From Bolinopsis microptera (lineage: Eukaryota > Ctenophora > Tentaculata > Lobata > Bolinopsidae), in NCBI RefSeq assembly GCF_026151205.1, contig NC_087082.1, positions 16,461,401-16,525,400 of the forward strand: a stretch of DNA of 64,000 nt, given 5' to 3'. The stretch's first letter is position 1. Each line of letters opens with the position of its first letter. Below, one piece after another: positions 45,501-50,600 of the stretch. Both the position numbers and the translations under genes were made by a program. The notes beneath the pieces are model-generated. The model did not search any database, was not told the DNA's origin, and worked only from the letters and a program-made list of their open reading frames with translations.

Positions 45501-46158
45501 TACTTACCTCATGTTTCTAGTCGGGGGACAGCTGAAGAATTGTTGCGAAATGATGTGAGTTTAAATTTAACAGTATTATAATGTGAGTTGACGGGTGAAC
45601 CTGAAAAAAATTAAACGTAAACATTGCTCCTGAAAAGGGCCGTATGTTTCTTATTTCTGGAATGAGGAGAATGTGGAGAGGTTATGCAAGGTTATGGAAG
45701 GTCAATAATTGACACAAACATTTATTGTAACAATATTTCAGCCCCAACCAGAATGTTTCCTGGTCCGTGACTCCACCAATAACCCCCAACAATACCCCTA
45801 CGTGATATCCCTCAAAGCGGTGGGAAACACTTTCGAACACACCAGGTAATTCTCCATTTTAGATTAGTTAATTATCAGTGTTACCCAGCTTTCGGCCAGG
45901 ATTCCATTGTCGAGATTAAAATTGTGCATAAGTATGAACTCGTTCAGGATTGTTAAAATTATAAATGATTTAGCATTCTCCATTTATTTTATCTACAGAT
46001 TGGGATCGCGAAGCAACGGAAAGCTAGCAATAGGGACGGCTAAGTCAATGGAGACAACACACGAAAGTTTAGCGGATCTGATCCACTACCACAGGACCAC
46101 GCCCCTTAACCTGAGAGGCAGGAACGTTCTCCTCAAATACCCTATAACCCCACGATAA
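18469..46158 (+). CDS. SLP-76/BLNK-like adaptor: SAM, pYxN motifs, proline-rich, SH2; 24 exons
   Basis: Reconstructed exons: 18469-18537, 33157-33222, 33525-33580, 33910-34064, 34234-34367, 34525-34588, 34842-35408, 35471-36073, 37879-37950, 39770-39819, 41113-41230, 41486-41542, 41733-41756, 41980-42039, 42347-42592, 42718-42804, 43027-43056, 43608-43889, 44103-44138, 44605-44798, 45014-45040, 45483-45554, 45742-45845, 45999-46158. All junctions are GT-AG and every phase matches, totalling 3333 nt (1110 aa). Order: SAM (residues ~5-75), Ser/Gly linker, tyrosine and Pro/Ser region with YVNL (399) and YINL (480), acidic YEN motifs (601, 642, 660), proline-rich region, YDLEP and IYND motifs, SH2 with FLVRDS (Arg ~1032). 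SAM-tyrosines-proline-SH2 is the LCP2/BLNK/CLNK architecture, a scaffold below tyrosine kinases; pYxN sites would recruit GRB2-type SH2 domains. It is about twice the vertebrate length. Weakest junctions: the exon 5 acceptor, the exon 8 donor (GTTTGT) and the exon 16 donor (42780 also fits). Confidence 0.82.
19165..20470 (+). repeat. Dispersed repeat with GCGATTA...TAATCGC hairpins and 12-bp minisatellite
   Basis: The unit GATTAGCGTATATAACTCCACTT, then a segment with GTGCGATTACAAAACTAATCGCAC hairpins (given here by its halves GTGCGATTAC and TAATCGCAC), occurs near 19168-19345 and again at 20019-20360. In the second copy about 16 repeats of ATAATTCGTATT (20030-20225) interrupt the unit. A third copy, with shared TTCTGCCCATACGCTAAC and AGTTGCACGAGCGTAATAAT, lies at 55090-55320. 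Inverted arms at 19871-19912 and 19988-20030 (AATCTAACTGC against GCAGTTAGATTAGCG) could fold. The isoleucine/arginine-repeat ORF here is only the minisatellite. Confidence 0.6.
22756..23194. mobile_element. TIR element with repeated GACAGATGTCG termini
   Basis: The left end (22757-22820) has ACATCTGTCCGACAGCGACTC and then ACGACATCTGTCCGAAA. The right end (23145-23194) has the inverse order TCGGACAGATGTCG, AACGACTCCTGTCGGACAGA, TGTCG. The middle (22860-22903) holds a hairpin GTCGCACTACAGT against ACTGTAGTGCGAC, and a third GTCGCACTACAGTA lies near 22951. No transposase and no clear target duplication were found, so the family is unknown. Confidence 0.55.
24224..24970 (-). pseudogene. Penelope-like reverse transcriptase, C-terminal fragment
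   Basis: A 248-aa open frame with RT motif B-like GIPMGGNSSSPIADL and the catalytic KRYVDDLSIINY (YVDD), then IYPNSLEMERAGSNNKI, INYLDLNINIS, DDFNFHVVSLTFPHSNIPTE and SSQVLRYGNVC. I recognise this as the RT type common in Penelope-like elements of aquatic invertebrates. The N-terminal half of the RT is missing; the frame closes upstream, so the copy is truncated. The perfect palindrome at 25187-25428 lies on its 5' side, where such elements carry inverted terminal structures. Intronic in the adaptor gene, opposite strand. Confidence 0.7.
25187..25428. repeat. Perfect inverted repeat, 116-bp arms, 10-bp loop
   Basis: Arms 25187-25302 and 25313-25428 are exact reverse complements around the loop CACTACTATA. 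The right arm contains CCTGAAGATGGCGTTGACGC followed by CGAAAA, resembling a hammerhead-ribozyme core (CUGANGA, stem II, GAAA). The absence of any mismatch implies a recent origin or ongoing correction. It ends 5 bp before the target duplication of the LTR element. Confidence 0.9.
25438..26053 (+). repeat. 5' LTR
   Basis: 616 bp from TGTTATATAC to TTTATCA. Inside are two direct copies of a ~91-bp module (starting GCAGAGAGTTTTAGGGAAAC at about 25543 and 25669, period ~126 bp) that also occur in the 3' LTR. The LTR should carry promoter and polyadenylation signals, but no exact TATA or cap site is claimed. Confidence 0.95.
26056..26073 (+). other. Putative primer-binding site
   Basis: TGGAGCCTGATTAATCAA begins 2 nt after the 5' LTR. 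The leading TGG matches the complement of a tRNA CCA end, as expected for minus-strand priming. The tRNA species is not identified. Confidence 0.55.
26107..27423 (+). CDS. gag: Ty3/gypsy Gag
   Basis: 438 aa. The N-terminus is a charged coiled coil (residues ~5-60) with the repeated EKIKAER unit. The middle has gag-capsid character (KFMKFEKGEDFSMF-like region around residues 95-240: FCERFLSYVRITR, LKNELLNCRQRQGEDIGEYV). A CCHC zinc knuckle CWNCNKTGHVRANC (C-x2-C-x4-H-x4-C) lies at about 341-355 and is followed by an Arg/Gly/Asn-rich tail. Gag packages the genomic RNA into virus-like particles. It ends in TAG directly after the slippery heptamer TTTAAAC, so a fraction of ribosomes should continue into pol. 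Confidence 0.92.
   Translation: MTIGSDKEEQAAAAAEAEEELEKIKAEREKIKAEREKIRTALEELKVQEKKIKKEVFEVGDSDLEDNESENDHDGSGKILNSKLSRAAKLKRFEKGEDFSMFCERFLSYVRITRLKSPLLNEHLLQSVDDKTYSVLRAVKLSDREKKDPELFCALYKRAIYGNEATALKNELLNCRQRQGEDIGEYVFRLRAKSNVAYLDVTVAEDNCLLALLRGVRSKNMMQQLNVASFASFEEAVKLAEKIEGVEKMMNENDREIPVSSIMKQTAFSDEPTVHDPSFSRQNSREEQKEATYQRPTGDGRSRSWSGEKRDKWQGDNRNSSRPRPVHDRERDGWRSYKNITCWNCNKTGHVRANCWARRRSGGEFNRQYNGNTGTFKRDQSDSRRYGQPAYQGNYKSFNNYRGQNYARNQGNSRGGNMMQRGNFHQTGNTGFPDNSLN
27414..27420 (+). promoter_or_regulatory. -1 ribosomal frameshift heptamer TTTAAAC
   Basis: In the gag frame the bases read T TTA AAC followed at once by TAG, the classic X XXY YYZ arrangement. Pol is in the -1 frame relative to gag and is open across this point (CTA GAA AGT onward), with no ATG needed. 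A downstream stem such as ATACAATTGTAT at about 27454-27465 could help; that part is uncertain. Confidence 0.85.
27420..31004 (+). CDS. pol: Ty3/gypsy Pol: protease, RT, RNase H, integrase core
   Basis: Expressed by -1 frameshift from gag; the first usable codon after slippage is at 27420. Domains: aspartic protease LADTGASVSLVN; reverse transcriptase with FDFTKGFNQIRL and catalytic CFLDDILVGS (FLDD instead of the usual YxDD); RNase H with VTVDSSKIGHGAML and DCKSLLNL; integrase with an HHCC zinc site (HSYHDGNCHVG, CEACITCAQGK) and DDE residues in AIDYLEP, IIHDLGPSF and TNGRAEAFNK. The frame ends at 31004 just after the integrase core, because a 5-bp direct duplication CTGAGCTGAG (30991-31000) shifts the frame. 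The remaining integrase C-terminus lies in the next ORF. As it stands, Pol lacks its last domain. Confidence 0.93.
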   Translation, partial: LESGCTGVRVDPYNCMTNQGVFRGECSRVQPQCPDIIVRGSCQDIAVNVLADTGASVSLVNIRLIDRLNMTQHIRPSRIRVAGLSNKLIPMRGEIELQVKIAGTSVTHKFVACDVISEDILAGNDLLRKLETRIYLPEKLLTTTYGQEQFIDRPIKLVNRCKVKCSKSVTVPANSVVYLTGKINPRGSKGSNYEGIVFGSRNLVESTGVTVENAIAFSCNNRIPLRCINPMSIDVVINKNRVIGFMEPMEETPNMVRGVRKVRRGEAYSAAINIPRLEDAVPEEIYRENGRWRDMESLYKQLRVDDIDITPQLKAELKDLLAEYSHCFSRDKFDLGVATFYEANLRLKRDYVAKWVPSRDISYKMRPHMDKEIGNLVKSGQIERCHYSNWNSCVFMVVKPGQTDSYRMVQDMRQLNEQTLPDNFELPRINTIMDKMSECGFLTSFDFTKGFNQIRLREEDRPLTAFTHHDGSRYQWARLVMGQTSSSSQFARCMSYLFSKVPFSSLICFLDDILVGSNCPKEHLRRIRFILARLSRGGIKISTSKTQLMRQEVKFLGHMISKEGLRIDPKRTEAIKQLQPPDSVKRLQKFLGALNYNRGFIKGFSSIAAPLYKLLQKGVTFKWDSDCQSAYKGLIQAMCQAPTLAIPEYNDPNQSYEVTVDSSKIGHGAMLTQLIDGQRRVMSYWSKAVPVHMQKLGASRLEFLGLYYSLLHYRIYLENTSFRVITDCKSLLNLTTIFRKENSYMQRRLADLASFRFKVVHVSGESNDIQWADYLSRNPVEIETTSVATQTSDDAIASIKSIVVERENDSFDKVESKQQVSEKQYTRTHITRVLKSEIELPEQPITLAEIRREYANDTILSTVIKWVESGQPPDNVSYRRDSAELCHYRQNFDMMTVKEGILHRRWVNPTNRQEDRDLIVVPRPLIDRVLHSYHDGNCHVGADLALEHCQKRFYFYKQRKLYKLYCEACITCAQGKQPHSFKKAPLKPIVYSHFGQCVAIDYLEPSKKPTKRGHTALLTMVDMFSNYVVCKPVKSTGTEEAIKVIVNEWILKFGVMSTIIHDLGPSFSSTLFKSVLKMFNIKDIHGVPWKCQTNGRAEAFNKKINVCMRTCLNENQWQDYDLWINYIVFVLNSLKSTRTKYSANFLLFGREVMSVRDLYIQDDERLEQIYSEIDDGDSRQLLAYNLYRNIAELR
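30995..31963 (+). CDS. Integrase C-terminal GPY/F domain plus acidic tail (frameshifted end of Pol)
   Basis: The frame opens at 30995 with no ATG (annotated start GTG 31001 is artificial). The first ~85 residues are the GPY/F module of Ty3/gypsy integrases (FESGEWCMLLVQRPG, KFAPRFQGPYKIVEKL, ITKMKPYKG). A long low-complexity, Ser/Asp/Glu-rich tail follows, with two direct copies of PGAAVGFPxGCS (about 31279 and 31360) and a basic end (YELRPRKNKPKYV). There is no membrane segment, so it is not an envelope protein. Best read as the natural C-terminus of Pol separated by a 5-bp duplication, not as an independent gene. Confidence 0.8.
   Translation, partial: AEVTRKAAANNAVKAKFMKTSYDKGVRGPFFESGEWCMLLVQRPGHKFAPRFQGPYKIVEKLSDWNYIVQVGQEKKVTSITKMKPYKGGEPLTKVPGAAVGFPSGCSVENEGNVSEVSILSPGAAVGFPNGCSGESEGSMSEVSVVTDSDSDDSDDYHIITRSRKKKRDQGIPCPSSKISKSGGKASAPVNLTSSGNDVPQTEVGSGDPAIVVEEEERGLDDTIVNSSLNDVPRQEEDPQLNLSADTTESFHDALDSSQSQNIDSSPEVAAASAGPSREGNMQFGEIDSRGLTLADISREEDGRDPRRKYELRPRKNKPKYV
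32470..32485 (+). other. Polypurine tract before the 3' LTR
   Basis: The purine-rich run TTGTGGGGAGGATA lies immediately upstream of the 3' LTR start at 32486, the usual place for plus-strand priming. Bases 31964-32469 between ORF3 and this tract are noncoding. Confidence 0.65.
32486..33101 (+). repeat. 3' LTR
   Basis: 616 bp, the same length as the 5' LTR and with no difference seen on reading. It is followed by the ACCT target duplication (33102-33105), then 51 bp of intron to the adaptor exon 2 acceptor. Confidence 0.95.
33157..34588 (+). CDS. Adaptor exons 2-6: rest of SAM domain and linker
   Basis: Exons 33157-33222 (LTSAESLRVYVQMEAINGET plus ML), 33525-33580 (GFKKSDCSRFGLIKENDF), 33910-34064 (KILKKLRSCDEK, then a basic and Ser/Asp segment), 34234-34367 and 34525-34588 (YEWEPQPG, ATYVAPE). 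Together with exon 1 they make a complete SAM domain (INGETML and the helix-5 segment ENDF/KILKKL). SAM domains mediate protein-protein or oligomeric contacts. For exon 5 an upstream AG at 34219 also exists, but it gives a poorer phase fit with exon 7, so 34234 was chosen. Confidence 0.72.
34842..36073 (+). CDS. Adaptor exons 7-8: Ser/Pro-rich region with YVNL and YINL
   Basis: Exon 7 (34842-35408) has EYMIMEN, DYINN and a three-copy repeat of SPGKVPLFGSRP (35243-35350). Exon 8 (35471-36073) has proline clusters (PPPVSQLSPPPP), NSYVNLPR and NSYINLPR. Both of the latter are GRB2-type pYxN sites, each followed by PR as in GAB/DOK-like docking proteins. The donor after GDVSP is G|GTTTGT, phase 1, matching exon 9. 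If it is skipped the frame reaches TGA at 36079-36081, which would yield a short SAM-only isoform without SH2. Confidence 0.75.
36160..36290 (+). repeat. 17-bp tandem repeat in adaptor intron 8
   Basis: Imperfect copies of AGTGCGACTATACTATC run for about 130 bp. They start ~90 bp after the exon 8 donor. Short unrelated ORFs cross it. Confidence 0.7.
36528..36579. promoter_or_regulatory. Tandem CRE/E-box array in adaptor intron 8
   Basis: Three perfect palindromic CREs TGACGTCA (36528-36535, 36550-36557, 36572-36579) alternate with two E-boxes CACGTG (36541-36546, 36563-36568) at an exact 22-bp period. This looks like a composite bZIP/bHLH-Zip enhancer or an internal promoter; function is inferred from motifs only. 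Confidence 0.65.
37625..37845 (+). repeat. 16-bp minisatellite upstream of exon 9
   Basis: About 14 copies of AAAAGTACTGGCTACT with variants, ending about 30 bp before the exon 9 acceptor. Exon 9 is therefore sandwiched between this array and the 36-bp array. Confidence 0.85.
37879..37950 (+). CDS. Adaptor exon 9
   Basis: 24 codons plus one base, phase 1 to phase 1, encoding DEVEAPTRAVPRMYPTLPEP and EPDW. The acceptor CTATTCAG and donor GGG|GTGAGT are good. The correct frame differs from the long open frames that run into the following minisatellite; in the correct frame the intron has a stop soon after the donor. Confidence 0.7.
37961..39545 (+). repeat. 36-bp minisatellite, ~44 copies
   Basis: Unit TGTTTGTTTGTACTAGTGTC + TGTATCTTTATCTGTG, very homogeneous with scattered single-base variants. 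It begins 10 bp after the exon 9 donor. Because 36 is a multiple of 3 and the unit lacks stops in four frames, it creates long artefactual ORFs (540-577 aa) on both strands. No evidence that any is translated. Confidence 0.97.
39770..39819 (+). CDS. Adaptor exon 10: YENF motif and polyproline
   Basis: Encodes DPDALYENFEPPPPPAV (first codon completed from exon 9). The Tyr at ~601 sits in a pYxN context with acidic and proline residues, resembling SLP-76 YEN sites. Acceptor ACTTTCAG; donor GTT|GTGAGT, phase 0. Confidence 0.7.
39865..40786. mobile_element. Tc1/mariner-like foldback element with transposase remnant
   Basis: Long inverted repeats of about 280 bp (39869-40150 and 40500-40786), both ending in GTGGCCCATAAGTGACTACCC-type termini (20 bases quoted: GTGGCCCATAAGTGACTACC). 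The right end CAGGGTGGCCC is flanked by TA (40787-40788); the left outermost 4 bases are mutated but TA stands at 39863-39864. The minus strand at 40400-40498 encodes the end of a mariner-type transposase (CRSVKKRCLKVIAAGGRQFE, HLN, stop). The catalytic DDE/D core has been deleted, so this copy is non-autonomous. It lies in adaptor intron 10. Confidence 0.8.
40400..40498 (-). pseudogene. C-terminal remnant of Tc1/mariner transposase
   Basis: About 32 codons ending in a stop: DPAFATNACRSVKKRCLKVI then AAGGRQFEHLN. The basic R-x-x-KK-R and terminal GGxxFEHL pattern is usual at the end of mariner/IS630-type transposases. The rest of the gene is absent. Confidence 0.65.
41113..42039 (+). CDS. Adaptor exons 11-14: acidic region with duplicated YEN exons
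   Basis: Exons 41113-41230 (ends ETEDIYENQEFDSSSG), 41486-41542 (EDGEMEDIYENNEADHSSSG), 41733-41756 (EEESSEEEG) and 41980-42039 (GDNFADISRRLTLAMSVINT). Exons 11 and 12 share the EDIYEN...SSSG core, the same donor G|GTTAGTTyCACT and the same following CTCTTAT array, so one arose from the other by tandem duplication. All are in phase 1, allowing skipping without frameshift. Tyr ~642 and ~660 are pYxN sites. Confidence 0.72.
41239..41385 (+). repeat. 7-bp (CTCTTAT)n array after exon 11
   Basis: About 20 copies, starting within 10 bp of the exon 11 donor. The homologous array after exon 12 (41549-41623) is shorter. Confidence 0.9.
41549..41623 (+). repeat. 7-bp (CTCTTAT)n array after exon 12
   Basis: About 10 copies, starting within 10 bp of the exon 12 donor; same unit and position as the array after exon 11. 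Confidence 0.9.
42347..44138 (+). CDS. Adaptor exons 15-19: proline-rich SH3-binding region
   Basis: Exons 42347-42592 (VRPPIQPPAAG, VEPPAAPVAAKPATPS, GPPAPPSKPKL), 42718-42804 (GGMSIKEKIALLNSEKSNDY), 43027-43056 (EKPPTKKPVHG), 43608-43889 (SIKDRQSKIAGLFGASQP, LPTPPPPTPSPLGLEKKPP, many PxxP and PPxR/K) and 44103-44138. PPSKPKL, PPTKKP and similar are candidate SH3 ligands. Exon 16 may instead end at 42780 (also phase 1), eight residues shorter. The SIKEKIALL and SIKDRQSKIAGLF stretches resemble each other and may be a repeated short helix. All internal junctions are phase 1. Confidence 0.72.
43209..43238 (+). pseudogene. Duplicated copy of adaptor exon 17 without 3' splice site
   Basis: The 182-bp segment starting with exon 17 (43027-43208) is repeated directly at 43209-43396. 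The exon sequence (AAAAACCTCCAACTAAAAAG CCTGTTCACG, 30 bp) and its GGTAA donor are preserved, but the copy is preceded by AAAATAAC instead of TTCTTCAG. It therefore lacks an AG acceptor and should not be spliced in. Confidence 0.75.
44413..44574 (+). repeat. 13-bp (CCCCCGCTAAATA)n minisatellite before exon 20
   Basis: About 13 copies, with some 12-bp units, ending 30 bp before the exon 20 acceptor in intron 19. C-rich on the plus strand in an otherwise AT-rich region. Confidence 0.9.
44605..45040 (+). CDS. Adaptor exons 20-21: YEDN, YDLEP and duplicated IYNDGD motif
   Basis: Exon 20 (44605-44798) encodes YEDNEITFPIPSP, two YNP motifs (MGYNPPN, GGYNPTEEDEEG), LYDLEPEG and DDIYNDGDE. The 27-bp exon 21 (45014-45040) encodes EIYNDGDDE, a near copy of the end of exon 20, in phase 0 on both sides. 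YDLEP and YND are further likely kinase sites next to the SH2. Confidence 0.72.
45288..45479 (+). repeat. 15-bp (AATGTAAACTATTGT)n array running into exon 22 acceptor
   Basis: About 12 imperfect copies. The last unit reads AATGTAAACTATTTCAG, so the 3' splice site of the first SH2 exon is formed by the array itself. Confidence 0.88.
45483..46158 (+). CDS. Adaptor exons 22-24: SH2 domain
   Basis: Exons 45483-45554, 45742-45845 and 45999-46158. Together: GYLPHVSSRGTAEELL (alpha A), ECFLVRDSTNN (beta B with the phosphotyrosine-binding Arg), YPYVISLKAVGNTFEHTRLG, and HESLADLIHYHRTTPLNL, ending LLKYPITPR and TAA. The first residue is Tyr where most SH2 domains start with Trp. The domain is at the extreme C-terminus, as in SLP-76/BLNK, where it binds phosphotyrosine partners. 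Confidence 0.9.
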
Positions 46159-47600
46159 ACTACACGTGCATACCACGTGTACTGAACTGTCGTCTTGTTC
46201 AAGCGGTTATGATATGTTATTTTTTAGTAATGTTAGCAGATTAATTGAAGTGGAAGCTGTGAAGATGTATGGTAGTGTCATTATTAATACAGATCTTAAT
46301 TTGATTCTAAACGTGGAATTCTTCGAGATTTGAATTAAATCTTAAATGAGAAATCAAGTTTAGCTTTTCGATTAAAATAATAATCAAGGTTTAAGTTAAC
46401 TTTATTGGTGAAATATAAACAATTTTTCATCTTTCATGAAGTTTGTTTTTAATGGTTTATTGATTACTAGACGTTTTATTAAATCCGTGACTGTCATTGA
46501 TTACAAGTTTCAAGAATCAATCACGATTTTTAATAAGAATTATGCAGTATTTAATTTTGATTTGATTTTGATTCCATCATGATTTTGTAAGATTTAGAAT
46601 GCTGCTGAGAGATTAATCTGTGGTTTTTAACAATTAGAGTTAGTTTTAGAATATTTTGATAGGATATGCCGTAAAAATGTGTGAAAATTAGAGTAGTGAC
46701 ACAGTGAGTACTAGTGAATACTAGTGAGTACTAGTGAGTACTAGTGAGTACTAGTGAGTACTAGTGAGTACTAGTGAGTACTAGTGAGTACTAGTGAGTA
46801 CTAGTCAATACTAGTGAGTACTAGTGAGTACTAGTGAGTACTAGTGAGTACTAGTGAATAGTGAGTAGTGAGTACTTATAGCTAACTGCAACGCAAGGAG
46901 TAGGTGCATATCTGGTGTACACTGTATAACCGAATGAACTGCTTGTTTCATCTTTTATTGCTTTACTATTACTAATCTAGTGATACTCATTGATCAATGA
47001 GTCACAAATTTTATTTTTTGGATTTTGCATCTTTAAAAATCATTTCAATTTCTTGTATAATACTTTTTGATTCCCAGATTTTATTTTTTAAAGAAAACAA
47101 AAAGATTGGAGTTTTACTTTGTAAAAATGGGGTAGAATCGAAAAACCGATTGAAATTATTCACGAGAGGAAATCCAATTCAAGATTTCAATTAACAAATA
47201 GGTGGCCGAATGCTGATTGTCAAATTGTTGTTCAATATTCCGGGATCAGGTGGGCTTTTAGGGTTTTTCAAGCTGGGTAAAAGTATGGTCAAAATGTTTG
47301 CATAGTTTGAATACCGCCCACTCGTGCACGGTGCTGTGTACTTTTTGGAACCCTCTTAGTTAAAATTCCAAATCATGGACTTCTTGACCACGGCTGGCCA
47401 TTGGCCAAATGCCAAACTTGAGTCTGAGATGAATCGTGGTCGTGAAGAAAAAAAAGTCACGTGACGGTATTTGCTTAGCAGATTGATGGGATAGCCTGGG
47501 CTGCAAGGCGCCAACAGATTGATTTAACATTTTAATAAATGTGTCTTTGGATTATTCAATACAGCTTATAAACAGCTATTTCCAGTTTTGGTATTAAATA
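46159..47600. other. Convergent 3' region between adaptor and GPCR
   Basis: Holds the adaptor 3' UTR and the GPCR 3' UTR. A 10-bp (GAGTACTAGT)n array of about 17 copies lies at 46702-46877. The remainder is AT-rich with no recognisable gene; ORFs here have no family resemblance. Confidence 0.5.
46702..46877. repeat. 10-bp (GAGTACTAGT)n minisatellite
   Basis: About 16-17 copies, a few with GA-to-GAA changes. AGTACTAGT is nearly self-complementary, so the array could fold on either strand. Confidence 0.92.
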
Positions 47601-50600
47601 TTAAATATCTTCCTGTCCGATAAGCTCTGTATCGTTTCCCAGGTCACTGAATCCGTCGCTGTCTCTTATTCTTACTTTTAGACGAGGGGAGATGTTCATG
47701 TTGTCCATTAAGGGTGCTGCCATCTTCACCGACTGTTCTCTTATCGATTTCATCCCGCGTTTAGATCGCTTATTCAGCTGTAAATGAGAAGAATGTAGGT
47801 TATCGTACTTTGTACTTGACTCGATGATGTGAATAAAATTCAAACTAAATTGGAAGCACTTTTAATCGGTGTTTTATTTCGTCAACCGTTTTGTATTTTG
47901 ATTTAACAATTGAAATACAGCAAAATTGAAAGGGAAAGGAAACAAGAAAACTGACACATTTTGTGAATGCTCACGATTATAATAATTATTAATCAAATTT
48001 GAATTTGATTCATTCTCACTTTTAAACTAAGGCTATTGTAAATTAACTTAAATGTTAAATTTAGAACGAAAGCTTGTTGAACCCTTAATAATTAATTAAT
48101 GCAATTACAAATTATGCCAAATAATATTGTATAGAAACAGTGTTAAACTTTAAGTTTAAATACGAAAAAATATATACACTCTGTCTCTAGTTCATTGTTA
48201 AAATTGACGTTCTACGTAGTAAATTTTAACTGTACAAAAAATATCTAAACTCTATCATGATATTGTCTTTAACTAGGTAGTGCAGTAGTCGAGTCCGCCT
48301 AAGTTGAGCTTATCGAAAATTATAACTGTTCATCGCATATCCACAATAAAAATCATATCACAGATATAGATAACGGTCTTGTTACAAATATAGATTTGGG
48401 TGCAATTGCAATGATTACCTTACGACTGATTGTGGTTACCTATACCCTGCTCTTCGTTTCTTCTCCCTTCTACCAACTCAACAGACGCTGGTGATGGGTT
48501 CGGTTTACACGGAACACCTGTATCTTCATTGTCACTGAAACTCTGTACATCTGATTGTTCGGTATTGCCCCTTGGCATCACAGCAGCCATAGCACAATCA
48601 CCAAAATCAATAAAGCTCTCGCAAATAACAGCATCCAATGAAATGGTCTGAGAGTTGGAGCGGTTGCCAGCTCCTTTCAGTCTTGTTTCCAGATCTGAGG
48701 CTTGCTGAATCAACCTGCTCTCAAATGCTTGAGACTGCGTTTTTATGATTTCCTCCAAGTTTGACGTTTGTTGCTTTAGTCGTCTTGATGTTCGTTTGAA
48801 GCTGCAAGAGGCTCTTCTCTGTAACTGAGGAAGTTCTCTTTCAGTTTGAGATCTATCAGATTCTTATCAGTAACAAACTCAAAAGCACGTGCAAGTGATA
48901 TCTATCGTTTTAAACTACGTTTTGTAAGGTAACGAGGCACATTCAACGAGCAACTAGGGGTCGTTCACATATTACGTAATCATTTTTTGGAACATTTTTA
49001 CCACCCCCCCCCCCCTCCGTAATCAGTTTTACACATAGCTATTGTGTCAAAATTACACTAGCGTAATCATTGGGAAACCCCCCCCCCCCTCAGCTGATTA
49101 CGTAAAATGTGAACGACCCCCTATCAAAAAGATCAATCCAAAAAAAATCTGAAAACCGAGCTTTAAGCTAAAACAATAATTTTTAAGTCACATTCCAAAA
49201 TCGCAATTCGGCATAATTAATGAAAATTTTGATGGACTAACGTGGGAGGAAATTGTTTTATAACTCATTGTTTCTGTTGTTCATGTTTTCCGGCCCTCAA
49301 TTAAACCGGTCATATTTGGATCACAAATATGATTTTCCGTATATCTGTTCAAAATATCGCTATTCGCTAATAAGGCATGAAATTATGAAAATTGCACTGT
49401 GAAGGTAAACAGTTGTGTGGCACGTTTTCGTGCAAAAAGCCGTGCAACAAGAATTTGATCAAACAACAAATAACCAAACTTGTAGCCGCAAGAAAAAATC
49501 GTCATAACAAACACAATTATATTATATCGATAGAGGAATTGGAAATTTTCAGTGTCGGTTTTTACTAAGTTTTTATATTAATGCACTAAAGCTTGATAGA
49601 CAATAAAAAACCCGCGATCTCATGAAAATAACCCCACTATATACCCCACTATATACCCCACTATATACCTCACTATATACCCCACTTTATACCTCACTAT
49701 ATACCCCACTATATACCCCACTTTATACCTCACTATATACCTCACTATATACCCCACTATATACCCCACTATATACCTCACTATATACCCCACTTTATAC
49801 CTCACTATATACCTCACTATATACCCCACTATATACCCCACTTTATAGTTTATACCCCACTATATACCCCACTATATACCCCACTATATAGTATATACCC
49901 CACTATATAGTATATACCCCACTATATACCCCACTATATACCCCACTTTATACCCCACTATATACCCCACTATATACCCCACTATATACCCCACTATATA
50001 CCGTACCCCACTATATACCCCACTATATACCCCACTATATACCCCACTATATACCCCACTATATACCCCACTTTATACCTCATTTCTAACTTTAGGGAGT
50101 CTGAGAACGTAGAGAAGAGGGTTAACTACAGGACTCAAATACAACATCCAGAACGTTAACGTCCTCAGCGCCATCTCTGTCGACTTATCTAACCTGTAAT
50201 CAGTTTAGTAAGATTGAAATATAAACTGATGTAATCGCTGGCAGATTATTGCCACAATTTATTGAACTGATATTATCTTCCAGAACTTTGATATCTCTTC
50301 AACTGACCCCGGCTAACCTGTGGACTGCGTTTGTGTATGATCGGACTATTCCAAACACATAGAAAGGGAATATAGAAACCATCCAAATTAGCCCAACAAA
50401 TATTGAGATCAAAGAAGCGTGCTTATAGTCTGTACTACTACTGCTCTTCTGACTCTTTTGGTCTTTACTCGTCTTACTTCAGAGTTATAAAGTTACTTTA
50501 CTCGTTTTACTGTAGAGTTATACAAGTTATATTTTGCATACACTTTCAAGTTTGATCTAATTTGTGATGAGATTGAAAGTTTGGGACAGCGAGACTGACA

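Noticed and set aside
49620-49891. YTPL/YIVG repeat ORFs
   Set aside because: Readings of the 12-bp intronic minisatellite beside the GPCR donor.
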